From Nitrospirota bacterium (GTDB lineage Bacteria; Nitrospirota_A; Leptospirillia; Leptospirillales; Leptospirillaceae), in the NCBI GenBank assembly GCA_021795275.1, contig JAJYPO010000092.1:1-8632 (forward strand): DNA of 8,632 bases, read 5' to 3'. Positions 1-5,912 of this stretch are shown here, in pieces. The notes under the pieces were generated by a model. That model did no database searches. It was given only the letters and a program-made list of their open reading frames with translations, and was not told the origin of the DNA. The position numbers and the translations under genes are program-made. How positions within the stretch are numbered: the first letter of the stretch is position 1; the number at the start of each line of letters is the position of its first letter.

Positions 1-1
1 A

Positions 2-1132
2 CAGTCCTTCCTTCGGGCCTCCTGGGACTGGTCCCGCAAGACCGGCCCCCCGCTCTCGTCTCCTCTCCCGGCATCCCCCCAGGCCAGCCCGTCGGAGGAG
101 GAGATCATGGTCCAGGGAATTCATCTCCATGTGGTGGCCACCCTTTCCCAGCTCCACAAGCTGGGAGACATTCGGGGACTCTCCCTTCTTCCTGTCCAGC
201 AAACACTCCCGGCGGGGGGAGAGGAGGGAATGGCCCCCCGCCTCGACCGCCTCCTGGAGTCGGCGGACTGGATCCTGGCCCAGGCGATGCTCTCCCCCCG
301 CTCCGGAATGATCGGGCGCAAGCTTTCCTCCCTGCATTTTCTCCTTCCCCCCGAGGTGGATATCGTGGGTCTCCACCGGGAGGACGATCGCCGGATCCCG
401 GGAGAACTGCCGGAGCTCTCGCTCGAACAGGGGGACCTTCTCCTGATCCAGGGGCCCCGTCAGGCGGTCGAGGCGCTCTCGGCCCGGAACATCTTCCTCT
501 ATCTCGACTTCTTCGAGCGGGAAACCTTCCGTTCCGACAAGGCGGCGATCGCCCTTCTGATCCTGGGAGGGGTCGTCCTCTCGAATGTCTTCGCCTGGCT
601 TCCCCTGACCCTCTCCGCCGTATCGGGGGCCATCCTGATGGTCCTTTCGGGATGCCTCACCATCGAGGAGGCGAAAAACGCCATCGAGTGGCGGGTGGTG
701 ATGCTCCTGGGAGGCCTCTTCCCCCTGGGGTGGGCCATCTCCCAGACGGGTCTGGGACAGATGGTGGCGGGGCTCCTTTCCACCCAGGGCCACGCCCTGT
801 CCCCGACCCTTCTCCTGGCCCTTCTCATGGGAACGACCGCCCTCATGGTCCAGTTTCTCTCGCACAACCTGGTGGCGCTCATCATGGCACCGATCGCCAT
901 CGACCTCTCCCGGGTCCTCCACCTCTCCCCCTATCCGCTTATGATGGGAGTGGCCTTTTCGGCGACCATGGCCTTCCTGACCCCCTTCTCCCACCCTGTG
1001 AACACTCTGACCTGGGGACCGGGGGAGTACCGGTTTTCGGATTACGCCAGGACCGGAGCGGCCCTTCTGGTCATCGCCTTCCTCTGGGGGCTCTTCGAGA
1101 TTCCCAGACGGTTCCCGTTTGCGCTACACTAG
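2..1132 (+). CDS. SLC13/DASS-family permease with RCK_C (TrkA_C) domains, 5'-partial
   Basis: This is the C-terminal part (376 codons) of an inner-membrane anion or dicarboxylate/sulfate symporter of the SLC13 (DASS) family. The frame is open to the left edge, so the true start and N-terminal membrane half lie outside the window; the ATG at 107 is internal. Residues about 30-65 look like the end of a first RCK_C (TrkA_C) domain. Residues about 86-167 form a second one, ending in a DLLLIQGP-type strand. Hydrophobic segments follow, with family-typical stretches such as WRVVMLLGGLFPLGWAI (from residue 230) and TPFSHPVNTLTWGPGEY (ending near residue 342). Two RCK_C domains between membrane halves is usual for YfbS-like members. 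The stop TAG at 1130-1132 straddles the junction with an IS630-type element, and restoring the uninterrupted site also gives TAG, so the protein is probably full-length at its C terminus. The substrate cannot be told. Confidence 0.85.
   Translation, partial: QSFLRASWDWSRKTGPPLSSPLPASPQASPSEEEIMVQGIHLHVVATLSQLHKLGDIRGLSLLPVQQTLPAGGEEGMAPRLDRLLESADWILAQAMLSPRSGMIGRKLSSLHFLLPPEVDIVGLHREDDRRIPGELPELSLEQGDLLLIQGPRQAVEALSARNIFLYLDFFERETFRSDKAAIALLILGGVVLSNVFAWLPLTLSAVSGAILMVLSGCLTIEEAKNAIEWRVVMLLGGLFPLGWAISQTGLGQMVAGLLSTQGHALSPTLLLALLMGTTALMVQFLSHNLVALIMAPIAIDLSRVLHLSPYPLMMGVAFSATMAFLTPFSHPVNTLTWGPGEYRFSDYARTGAALLVIAFLWGLFEIPRRFPFALH
1130..1131. repeat. TA target-site duplication, left copy
   Basis: This TA dinucleotide directly precedes the left inverted repeat and is matched by TA at 2280-2281 after the right one. 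It also provides the first two bases of the permease stop codon. TA duplication is characteristic of IS630-family insertion. Confidence 0.75.
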
Positions 1133-1145
1133 TGTCTAATTGCAT
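1132..1145 (+). repeat. IS630 left terminal inverted repeat
   Basis: The sequence GTGTCTAATTGCAT matches the reverse complement of the right end (GGGTTTAATTGCAT) at 12 of 14 positions. Just inside it, at 1147-1152, lies a perfect TATAAT that could be the -10 element of the transposase promoter. No convincing -35 is seen at 16-18 bp upstream. Confidence 0.85.
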
Positions 1146-1207
1146 TTATAATCATTGTTATACAGGATTCTCCTTGGGATATGATCTTTCACGAAGGAGG
1201 CTTCCGA

Positions 1208-2275
1208 ATGGCTCGAGTTGCACCGGTTTTGCCTTGCTCTGCCGAGGATCGATCGGCATTGGTTCAGCTGTCCCGTAGTCGAAGTGAAGAAGCCCGTCTT
1301 GTCGAACGAGCCCAGATCATTCTTCTGTGTCTTGAAGGGAAGCAAAATGACGAGGTAGCCCGAGAGCTGGGTCTCCACCCCAATACCGTGGGGACATGGC
1401 GGAAACGCTTTTCCGAACAGGGCATTGCGGGTCTCCGGGACCTGAAGCGGTCCGGAAAGCCTCCGGTGTATGGAACGGATCTTCGGAATCGGATTCTGAA
1501 CCAACTGGAGCAATCCCCGCCCAAAGGAATGGCCCGATGGAACGGAGGGACGCTGGCTCAGGTCCTGGGAGTCTCCGACGACATCGTCTGGAGAATTCTC
1601 CGAAAAGAGGGGATCCAGCTGTCCCGGCGACGGTCCTGGTGTGTAAGCACCGATCCGGAATTTGCCCGGAAGGCCGCAGACATCATTGGACTGTACCTGA
1701 ACCCTCCCCAGAATGCCCTGGTCCTCTCGGTGGACGAGAAGCCCACCATTCAGGCGATCGAGCGGACGACGGGGTACGTGAAGACCTCGAGCAGGAAGAT
1801 CGTTCAGGGAATGAAGAGCACCTATAAGCGGTACGGAACGGTCAATCTGTTTGCGGCCTTGGAAGTGGCCACCGGATCAATCCAGGGAAAGACCACCCAG
1901 ACGAAGAAGCGGGAAGACTTCCAGTCTTTTATGGAGGAAATTGTCAGGGATTACCCGGCAGACCAGGAAATCCATGTGATCCTGGACAACTTGTCGACCC
2001 ACAAGAAAAACGAAGACTGGCTGGCAAAGCACCCCAACGTGACCTTTCGCTTTACGCCAACCTCGGTCTCCTGGCTGAACCAGATGGAAATCTGGTTTGG
2101 CATCCTGGGACGAAAGGCGCTGACGGGAGCCAGCTTCACGAGTCAGGCTCATCTGATTCAGGCCATCCAGGACTTTATGTCGGTGTACAATCAAAATGCC
2201 GCTCCATTCGTATGGCGAAAACGAGAGGTCAATGGGGTACAACTCAGAAATACAATCACCAACTTATGCAATTAA
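1208..2275 (+). CDS. IS630-family DDE transposase
   Basis: This 355-residue protein is the transposase that cuts and joins the ends of the surrounding IS630-type element. The N-terminus has a helix-turn-helix (about residues 46-70, AREL-GLHPNTVGTWRKRF) followed by a second winged-helix-like segment (LAQVLGVSDDIVWRILRKEG), the usual end-binding region. The catalytic core shows the family triad: D176 in LSVDEKP, D260 in VILDNLSTHK and E294 in SWLNQMEIWF. The D-to-E gap of 33 residues fits the family. I chose ATG 1208 rather than the in-frame ATG at 1181 because an ideal AAGGAGG (1194-1200) lies 7 nt before it and after the earlier codon. The stop codon (2273-2275) lies inside the right inverted repeat, so gene and element end are merged. 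No frameshift or missing catalytic residue is visible, so it is probably functional. Confidence 0.95.
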   Translation: MARVAPVLPCSAEDRSALVQLSRSRSEEARLVERAQIILLCLEGKQNDEVARELGLHPNTVGTWRKRFSEQGIAGLRDLKRSGKPPVYGTDLRNRILNQLEQSPPKGMARWNGGTLAQVLGVSDDIVWRILRKEGIQLSRRRSWCVSTDPEFARKAADIIGLYLNPPQNALVLSVDEKPTIQAIERTTGYVKTSSRKIVQGMKSTYKRYGTVNLFAALEVATGSIQGKTTQTKKREDFQSFMEEIVRDYPADQEIHVILDNLSTHKKNEDWLAKHPNVTFRFTPTSVSWLNQMEIWFGILGRKALTGASFTSQAHLIQAIQDFMSVYNQNAAPFVWRKREVNGVQLRNTITNLCN

Positions 2276-2279
2276 ACCC
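2266..2279 (-). repeat. IS630 right terminal inverted repeat
   Basis: On the minus strand this reads GGGTTTAATTGCAT and pairs with the left repeat at 12 of 14 positions. The transposase stop codon is embedded in it. It is followed by TA at 2280-2281, the right copy of the target duplication. Confidence 0.85.
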
Positions 2280-2312
2280 TAGAAGAGTCCGACCACGACC
2301 GGAGGCACCCGC

Positions 2313-2498
2313 ATGGCATTCCGACATCCCGGCACAGCCTCGATCGCAGCGCCAACGGAAGAAATCCTGGGTCTTCGAAGCCTTTTCTTCCCCGCTGGCT
2401 GTGCGATCGGTCATTTCGCCCCAAAACTCCCTCATTGGCATTTCTTTCGAGGCGGCCGGGCCCTCTTCGCCCCCTCCGGAGTCACCGTTCATGGATAA
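2313..2498 (+). CDS. Possible small ORF of 61 codons before the DUF2844 gene
   Basis: This ATG-initiated frame has a good GGAGG (2301-2305) 7 nt upstream. It ends in TAA at 2496-2498, overlapping the start of the DUF2844-like gene at 2491 by 8 bp, which would suit translational coupling. The predicted peptide (MAFRHPGTASIAAP...) matches no family I recognise. It has no clear signal peptide and is rich in His, Phe and Pro. Its third codon positions are much less G/C-biased than those of neighbouring genes, which argues against a real gene. It may simply be part of the leader between the permease and the DUF2844 gene. Apart from it I see no feature in 2282-2490 and no clear promoter. Confidence 0.2.
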   Translation: MAFRHPGTASIAAPTEEILGLRSLFFPAGCAIGHFAPKLPHWHFFRGGRALFAPSGVTVHG

Positions 2499-3009
2499 CC
2501 GGAATTTCTTCTCCCTTTTGCCTTTTTTCGGGAAGGCCCTTCTGGCGGGAATCCTTCTTGCGGGATCCTTCCCCCGTCCGGCCGCCGCGGGGATCGGGGA
2601 TCTCCGGCCCGCGGCCCTGGAAAAGGCGCAGTCCCAGGGACTCTCCCTCGTCCGCACCGACCGGCGCTCCGGCTACACCGCCCTGACCTTCCGCAAGACC
2701 CAGCCAGGCCCTCTTCCCGGATCCCCGGAAAGGAATCTGACGGTGAGGGAATTTTTCGATTCGGGCGGCCGCTCCTTCGCCGTCGTCTGGAGGGGATCGA
2801 TCAGGCCCGATCTCCCGTCGCTTCTGGGCGACCTTTACCTCCACCTTCCCACGGTCAACCGCACCCCGAACCGCCACCACTTCGTCTACCAGGACGGGAG
2901 CCTGGTCATCACGACTCTCGGGACCTCCCTGGTCCATGGGGGGGCGGCATGGAACCCTGCGCGCCTTCCTTCGGGCCTTTCCCCCTCGCGGATCCGGATC
3001 GCTCCATGA
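2491..3009 (+). CDS. DUF2844-like secreted protein
   Basis: This 172-residue protein has a Sec signal peptide: a basic/hydrophobic stretch (FFGKALLAGILLAGSF) ending in PRPAAA|G, so it should be exported to the periplasm or beyond. The mature part contains NLTVREFFDSGGRSFAVVWRG, then RPDLPSLLGDLY, and a C-terminal LVITTLGTSLVHGGA segment. These match, from memory, the DUF2844 family, whose members are typically encoded immediately before DUF3443 proteins. That is exactly the case here: its TGA overlaps the next ATG (ATGA at 3006-3009), implying coupled translation. I chose ATG 2491 because a GGAG (2478-2481) lies 9 nt upstream and the signal peptide starts there; the frame is open further upstream into the IS but lacks a sensible start. 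The biochemical function of the family is unknown. No promoter was recognised in front of it. Confidence 0.75.
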   Translation: MDNRNFFSLLPFFGKALLAGILLAGSFPRPAAAGIGDLRPAALEKAQSQGLSLVRTDRRSGYTALTFRKTQPGPLPGSPERNLTVREFFDSGGRSFAVVWRGSIRPDLPSLLGDLYLHLPTVNRTPNRHHFVYQDGSLVITTLGTSLVHGGAAWNPARLPSGLSPSRIRIAP

Positions 3010-4169
3010 CCTGGCGTTTCGGACTGGGGAACCTCCTCGCCTTCCTCCTTTTTCTTCTTTCCGGGTGCGGGGGCGGCTCTTCCTCCTCCCCCTCCGCCCC
3101 GGAGGCGGTCTGCACCGGAGGATCCCCGCCCGGACTCGCTTCGGGAACCAGTACGACCCAGCCGGTCTACGAATCGACCTGCGCCGGGACGGTGAACACC
3201 CCCGTCGTGACTCTCACGATCTGCGTGCCGCATACAACCCCCTGCAAGGATGTGCCCAACATTCTCCTGGACTACGGCTCGACCGGCCTCCGTCTCTCCC
3301 ACACCCTCTCCATCGCCGCGGAGCTCCCACAGGAAAAAACGACGAAGGGTCGGCTCTACGAGTGCTACTCCTTCGAATCCGGCTACAACTATGGTCCCGT
3401 CGTCACCGCCACGGTGACCCTCGGAACCAATCCAGTCACCGTTCCGGTCCAGATTTCGAACTCCTCGCTCTCCGCGCCGTGCGGCGGAACCTCCTCTCCC
3501 TTTGAGCCCTACTACAACGGCATCCTGGGGGTTCTCTTTCCGCAATACGACACCACGGATTCGAGCGCGACGTATTATGCGGGGGGTCAAGATACGACAC
3601 CCCCACAAGCCGAAATCGTCCAGAATCCCGTCTACCTGCTTCCCATCAGCAGTAATAACAACGGCGTCCTCCTTTCCATCAGCCCCGGGGTTTCCGAAAG
3701 TTTTGGAGCCTCCGGCTTTACGGGAACCCTCTCCTTCGGAGCCCTTTCAGGCGCCACATTCCTTCAGACCGACACAGTGGGGGAGATCACCGCCACCTAT
3801 GGAGGAGCCTCCTACCCCGCCTTCTTCGACACGGGATCGAACGGATTTTTCTTCGACACCCCCTCGATCACGCAATGCACCGGGAATTTTGCGGGTTTCT
3901 TCTGCCAAAATGCTCCACACCAATCCGCGAGGATGACGCCCGGGACGGGGACGGGGACGGGCCAATACACCCTCAAATTTTCGATCGACGATGCCCAGAG
4001 CCTCCTGTCGACCGGGAACACGGTCTTCTCGACCCTGGGGGGCTTCCAGGCTGGGCTCTTCGACGCGGGTTTCCCGGCCTTCCTTTACGGACACGCCATC
4101 GGGCTCAGCTGGAATTCGATCTGCGCACCGAGTCCAAATTCGGGACAGGGGTGCTTTGTGATCGAGTGA
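3006..4169 (+). CDS. DUF3443-like lipoprotein with pepsin-like double Asp motif
   Basis: This 387-residue protein begins with a lipoprotein signal: a hydrophobic run ending in the lipobox L18-S19-G20-C21, followed by a Gly/Ser linker. It should be lipid-anchored, probably in the outer membrane because Gly rather than Asp follows the Cys. The body resembles DUF3443, with ILLDYGSTGLRL, QNPVYLLP, NNNGVLLSI, FFDTGSNGFFF and DAGFPAFLYG. Two aspartic-protease-like motifs stand out: D89-Y-G-S and D275-T-G-S, 186 residues apart, close to the spacing of the two catalytic Asp in pepsin. The first carries Tyr where Thr/Ser is usual. A peptidase role is inference; binding without catalysis is possible. 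The start at 3006 is chosen over the in-frame ATG at 2949 because it puts the signal peptide at the N terminus and gives an ATGA overlap with the DUF2844 gene. A Gly-Thr run (residues 313-319) comes from a 6-bp tandem repeat. Confidence 0.75.
   Translation: MTWRFGLGNLLAFLLFLLSGCGGGSSSSPSAPEAVCTGGSPPGLASGTSTTQPVYESTCAGTVNTPVVTLTICVPHTTPCKDVPNILLDYGSTGLRLSHTLSIAAELPQEKTTKGRLYECYSFESGYNYGPVVTATVTLGTNPVTVPVQISNSSLSAPCGGTSSPFEPYYNGILGVLFPQYDTTDSSATYYAGGQDTTPPQAEIVQNPVYLLPISSNNNGVLLSISPGVSESFGASGFTGTLSFGALSGATFLQTDTVGEITATYGGASYPAFFDTGSNGFFFDTPSITQCTGNFAGFFCQNAPHQSARMTPGTGTGTGQYTLKFSIDDAQSLLSTGNTVFSTLGGFQAGLFDAGFPAFLYGHAIGLSWNSICAPSPNSGQGCFVIE
3942..3961 (+). repeat. Short in-frame hexanucleotide repeat in the lipoprotein gene
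   Basis: The unit GGGACG occurs three times in tandem plus a partial unit and encodes Gly-Thr repeats at residues 313-319. Gain or loss of a unit would keep the reading frame and only change loop length. Confidence 0.7.
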
Positions 4170-4223
4170 TCCCCGCAAAAAGGCTCCCTCTCTTCCGATT
4201 TGCGTCCCCCGCTTTCCCGCGCC

Positions 4224-4252
4224 TTGCACCGGCCCCTCCGCCCCCATACAAT
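4224..4252 (+). promoter_or_regulatory. Sigma70-type promoter of the SQR-like gene
   Basis: TTGCAC (4224-4229) and TACAAT (4247-4252) are separated by 17 bp, matching the sigma70 consensus at 5 of 6 positions in each box with the optimal spacer. Transcription would start near 4259, giving a leader of about 35 nt. Next is AAGGAG (4282-4287), 6 nt before the ATG at 4294. The following gene therefore need not depend on the DUF2844/DUF3443 transcript. Confidence 0.75.
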
Positions 4253-4293
4253 GGAAGCATTCCCGGGACGGCATTCTTCAAAAGGAGCCTTTC

Positions 4294-5421
4294 ATGAAAC
4301 GGATCGTCATCGTCGGATCAGGCTTCGGGGGGCTGGCCGCAGCACGGGCCATCCGGGAGAAGGGGCCGAAGGAGACGGAGATTCTCCTCGTTTCACCCGG
4401 GCCCGAGCTTCTTTACTACCCCGGGCTGATCTGGGTCCCCACGGGCCTTCGTTCTCCCTCCGACATCCGGGTCCCCCTGGATGGCTTCTTTCGCAAGCAC
4501 GGGATCCGCCACATTCCCGAGACCGTGACCGGCCTCGAGGACCAGGGACGCACCGTGGTGACCGACAAGGGACGCCATCCCAATGACGCCCTTCTGATTG
4601 CCACCGGCTCGGCCTCCCTCAAAAAGCTTCCGGGCATCGAACACAGCCGCTCGATCTGCCAGGGCATCGAGGACGCCCTCGCCATCCGGGAACGGATCGA
4701 AAGCCTGGACTCCGGCACCATCGCCCTGGGATTTGCCGGAAACCCCCAGGAACCTTCCGCCGTCCGGGGGGGCCCCGTCTTCGAGCTTCTCTTCGGCCTC
4801 GACACCTGGCTTCGCAAAACCGGACGCCGGGGCAAGATCGCCCTCACATTCTTCAGCCCCGCCACCGAACCGGGAAACCGACTCGGCCCCAAGGCCGTCC
4901 GGAACCTCCTGGACGAAATGGCCCGGAGAAACATCCCGACCCACCTCGGAGCCAAGCTCGAATCCTTTTCCCCGGAGGGCGTCGCCACCGAAGCGGAGCG
5001 CTTCCCGGCCGACCTGATCATTTTCACCCCAGGCCTCCGGGGACCGGACTGGCTCCGGGGGACCTCTCTTCCCCTCTCTCCCGGAGGCTTCATCCGGGCG
5101 GAGAAGACCTGCCAGGTCGAGGGGTGGCCCGGAACCTTCGTCGCCGGGGACTGCGGCGCCTATCCCGGACCGGACTGGATGCCGAAACAGGGCCATTCGG
5201 CGGATCTCCAGGCCGAGACCGCCGCGCACAACATCCTGGCCTTCCTGGAGGGGCGGCCGGGAACCCGGGAGTTCCGGGTCGAACTGGTCTGCGTCGTCGA
5301 CAGCCTCGACTCGGGGACCCTGGTCTACCGGACCCCCACCCGGAACATTCTTCTCAAGAGCCCCCTTTTCCACAACGCCAAATCCTTCTTCGAACGGAGG
5401 TATCTCGCCCGCTACCGGTAA
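4294..5421 (+). CDS. Sulfide:quinone oxidoreductase-like FAD flavoprotein (divergent cysteines)
   Basis: This 375-residue protein belongs to the two-dinucleotide-binding-domain flavoproteins that include sulfide:quinone reductase (SQR) and type II NADH dehydrogenase. Visible are the FAD Rossmann motif G8-x-G10-x-x-G13, the ATG-type motif LLIATGS (100-106), the second FAD motif FVAGD286 and a PGPDWMPKQGH stretch (291-301). The C-terminus (SPLFHNAKSFFERRYLARY) resembles the membrane-associating tail of SQR. By alignment from memory to Acidithiobacillus SQR, C122 (SIC) and C333 (LVCVVD) correspond to C128 and C356. The catalytic C160 position is R158 in AVRGGPVFE. It may thus not oxidise sulfide by the classic mechanism, and could reduce quinone from another donor. 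It probably acts at the inner membrane with quinone. The ATG is set by AAGGAG 6 nt upstream, and the gene has its own promoter. It is followed by the small-protein/pirin operon. Confidence 0.8.
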   Translation: MKRIVIVGSGFGGLAAARAIREKGPKETEILLVSPGPELLYYPGLIWVPTGLRSPSDIRVPLDGFFRKHGIRHIPETVTGLEDQGRTVVTDKGRHPNDALLIATGSASLKKLPGIEHSRSICQGIEDALAIRERIESLDSGTIALGFAGNPQEPSAVRGGPVFELLFGLDTWLRKTGRRGKIALTFFSPATEPGNRLGPKAVRNLLDEMARRNIPTHLGAKLESFSPEGVATEAERFPADLIIFTPGLRGPDWLRGTSLPLSPGGFIRAEKTCQVEGWPGTFVAGDCGAYPGPDWMPKQGHSADLQAETAAHNILAFLEGRPGTREFRVELVCVVDSLDSGTLVYRTPTRNILLKSPLFHNAKSFFERRYLARYR

Positions 5422-5429
5422 AAAAAGGC

Positions 5430-5458
5430 TTGAAGAGGAATTCGAACCTGTCTATTCT
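5430..5458 (+). promoter_or_regulatory. Sigma70-type promoter of the small-protein/pirin operon
   Basis: TTGAAG (5430-5435) and TATTCT (5453-5458) are spaced by 17 bp, just after the flavoprotein stop codon. The predicted start is near 5465. A strong AGGAGGAGG (5483-5491) lies 5 nt before the ATG at 5497. The three following genes overlap and are likely one transcript from here, possibly with readthrough from the flavoprotein gene, as no terminator is seen between them. Confidence 0.65.
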
Positions 5459-5496
5459 GAGAGAACTCGCGACCCTCAACCCAGGAGGAGGATCTT

Positions 5497-5709
5497 ATGA
5501 GCGCGAAGCAACCGAAAGGACATCCCATCCCCAAGCCCACCGCCGACGACCTCGAGGAGGAACCGGTTTCGAGCGCCCGATGGGAATCCCTCATGGAACG
5601 CCTCGACCGGGCCTGGACCGAAAACAGGATCGATGCGAGAACCTACCAGATTCTTCTGGACGCACTGGACGAAGCGGAAGAAAAAACCACCAACGTGGAG
5701 GGATCATGA
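5497..5709 (+). CDS. Small acidic protein of unknown function, paralogue 1
   Basis: This 70-residue protein matches no family I can name with confidence. It has a polar, Pro/Lys-containing N-terminus, then a conserved block: LEEEPVSS (19-26), W29, LMERLDRAWTENRID (32-46) and TYQILLDALDEAE (49-61). The block would form two amphipathic helices joined by a short turn at N43-R44-I45-D46. The pattern faintly recalls SHOCT-type helical hairpins (L..L....G.I....Y...), but this is a weak resemblance only. It has no signal peptide or membrane segment, so it is presumably cytoplasmic. It is the first gene of the operon, with a very strong ribosome-binding site. Its core shares 34 of 43 residues with the next gene, an obvious tandem duplication. 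The TGA overlaps the next ATG (ATGA 5706-5709). Confidence 0.85.
   Translation: MSAKQPKGHPIPKPTADDLEEEPVSSARWESLMERLDRAWTENRIDARTYQILLDALDEAEEKTTNVEGS
5551..5705 (+). repeat. Tandem gene duplication, unit 1
   Basis: This segment, inside the 70-aa gene, is repeated at about 200 bp offset in 5751-5908. A stretch of at least 32 bp (5602-5633) is identical to 5802-5833, including silent positions. A one-codon length difference lies near the 3' end. The identity points to relatively recent duplication, gene conversion or strong constraint. Confidence 0.85.
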
Positions 5710-5912
5710 GCGGACCGAACAGGAAGAGCCCGAAGAATATTGCGGCCAATCTCGACGAAGAACCGGTCTCGAGCCCCATGTGGGAAACCCTCATGGAAAA
5801 ACTCGACCGGGCCTGGACCGAAAACAGGATCGACCTGCACACCTATCAGATTCTTCTGGAGGCCCTGGGCGAGGCCGAAGCCCAGAACATGGAGGTCGAA
5901 GGCGGCGCATGA
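5706..5912 (+). CDS. Small acidic protein of unknown function, paralogue 2
   Basis: This 68-residue protein is the tandem paralogue of the 70-aa protein encoded just upstream. The shared core reads LDEEPVSS (16-23), W26, LMEKLDRAWTENRID (29-43) and TYQILLEALGEAE (46-58). The N-terminal dozen residues differ and are Lys/Asn-rich instead of Pro-rich, so the copies may bind different partners through that part or pair through the common helices. The start codon overlaps the upstream stop as ATGA. GGAGGG (5697-5702) lies only 3 nt ahead, so initiation is probably coupled to the first gene. Its own TGA overlaps the pirin ATG (ATGA 5909-5912). No known function can be assigned; tight coupling suggests a stoichiometric or regulatory relationship with pirin, which is inference. 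Confidence 0.85.
   Translation: MSGPNRKSPKNIAANLDEEPVSSPMWETLMEKLDRAWTENRIDLHTYQILLEALGEAEAQNMEVEGGA
5751..5908 (+). repeat. Tandem gene duplication, unit 2
   Basis: This is the second copy of the duplicated small-gene core, aligned to 5551-5705. Both units end at an ATGA stop/start overlap, so the duplication preserved the coupling junction with the next gene. Confidence 0.85.

Larger units (their letters stand above)
1132..2279 (+). mobile_element. IS630-family insertion sequence, complete
   Basis: This 1148-bp element contains a single intact transposase gene bounded by 14-bp terminal inverted repeats matching at 12 of 14 positions. It is flanked on both sides by the dinucleotide TA (1130-1131 and 2280-2281), the target duplication expected of IS630/Tc1-mariner-type elements. 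The element is visibly less G/C-biased in codon use than its neighbours, which suggests fairly recent arrival. Removing it and one TA restores a continuous sequence in which the upstream permease still ends in TAG. Both ends and the transposase reading frame are intact, so the element may be active. Confidence 0.9.

Noticed and set aside
6..20. 15-bp identical sequence at 6-20 and 2964-2978
   Set aside because: It is read in unrelated genes and contexts, and consists of common Pro/Ser/Gly/Leu codon runs in GC-rich DNA; probably chance.
2228..2256. Outward promoter from the right end of the IS (TACAAT at 2251-2256) that could drive the DUF2844 gene
   Set aside because: No acceptable -35 box lies at 16-18 bp, so it is not supported beyond a single hexamer.
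2886..3608. Minus-strand frame of 240 codons opposite the DUF3443-like gene
   Set aside because: It is a low-complexity Gly/Arg/Glu shadow. The sense frame has a lipobox and family motifs.
4393..5373. Long minus-strand frame of 326 codons opposite the flavoprotein gene
   Set aside because: It is a shadow of the high-GC coding strand. The plus-strand protein has clear FAD motifs, a promoter and a ribosome-binding site; the antisense product has low-complexity Gly/Arg/Pro content.
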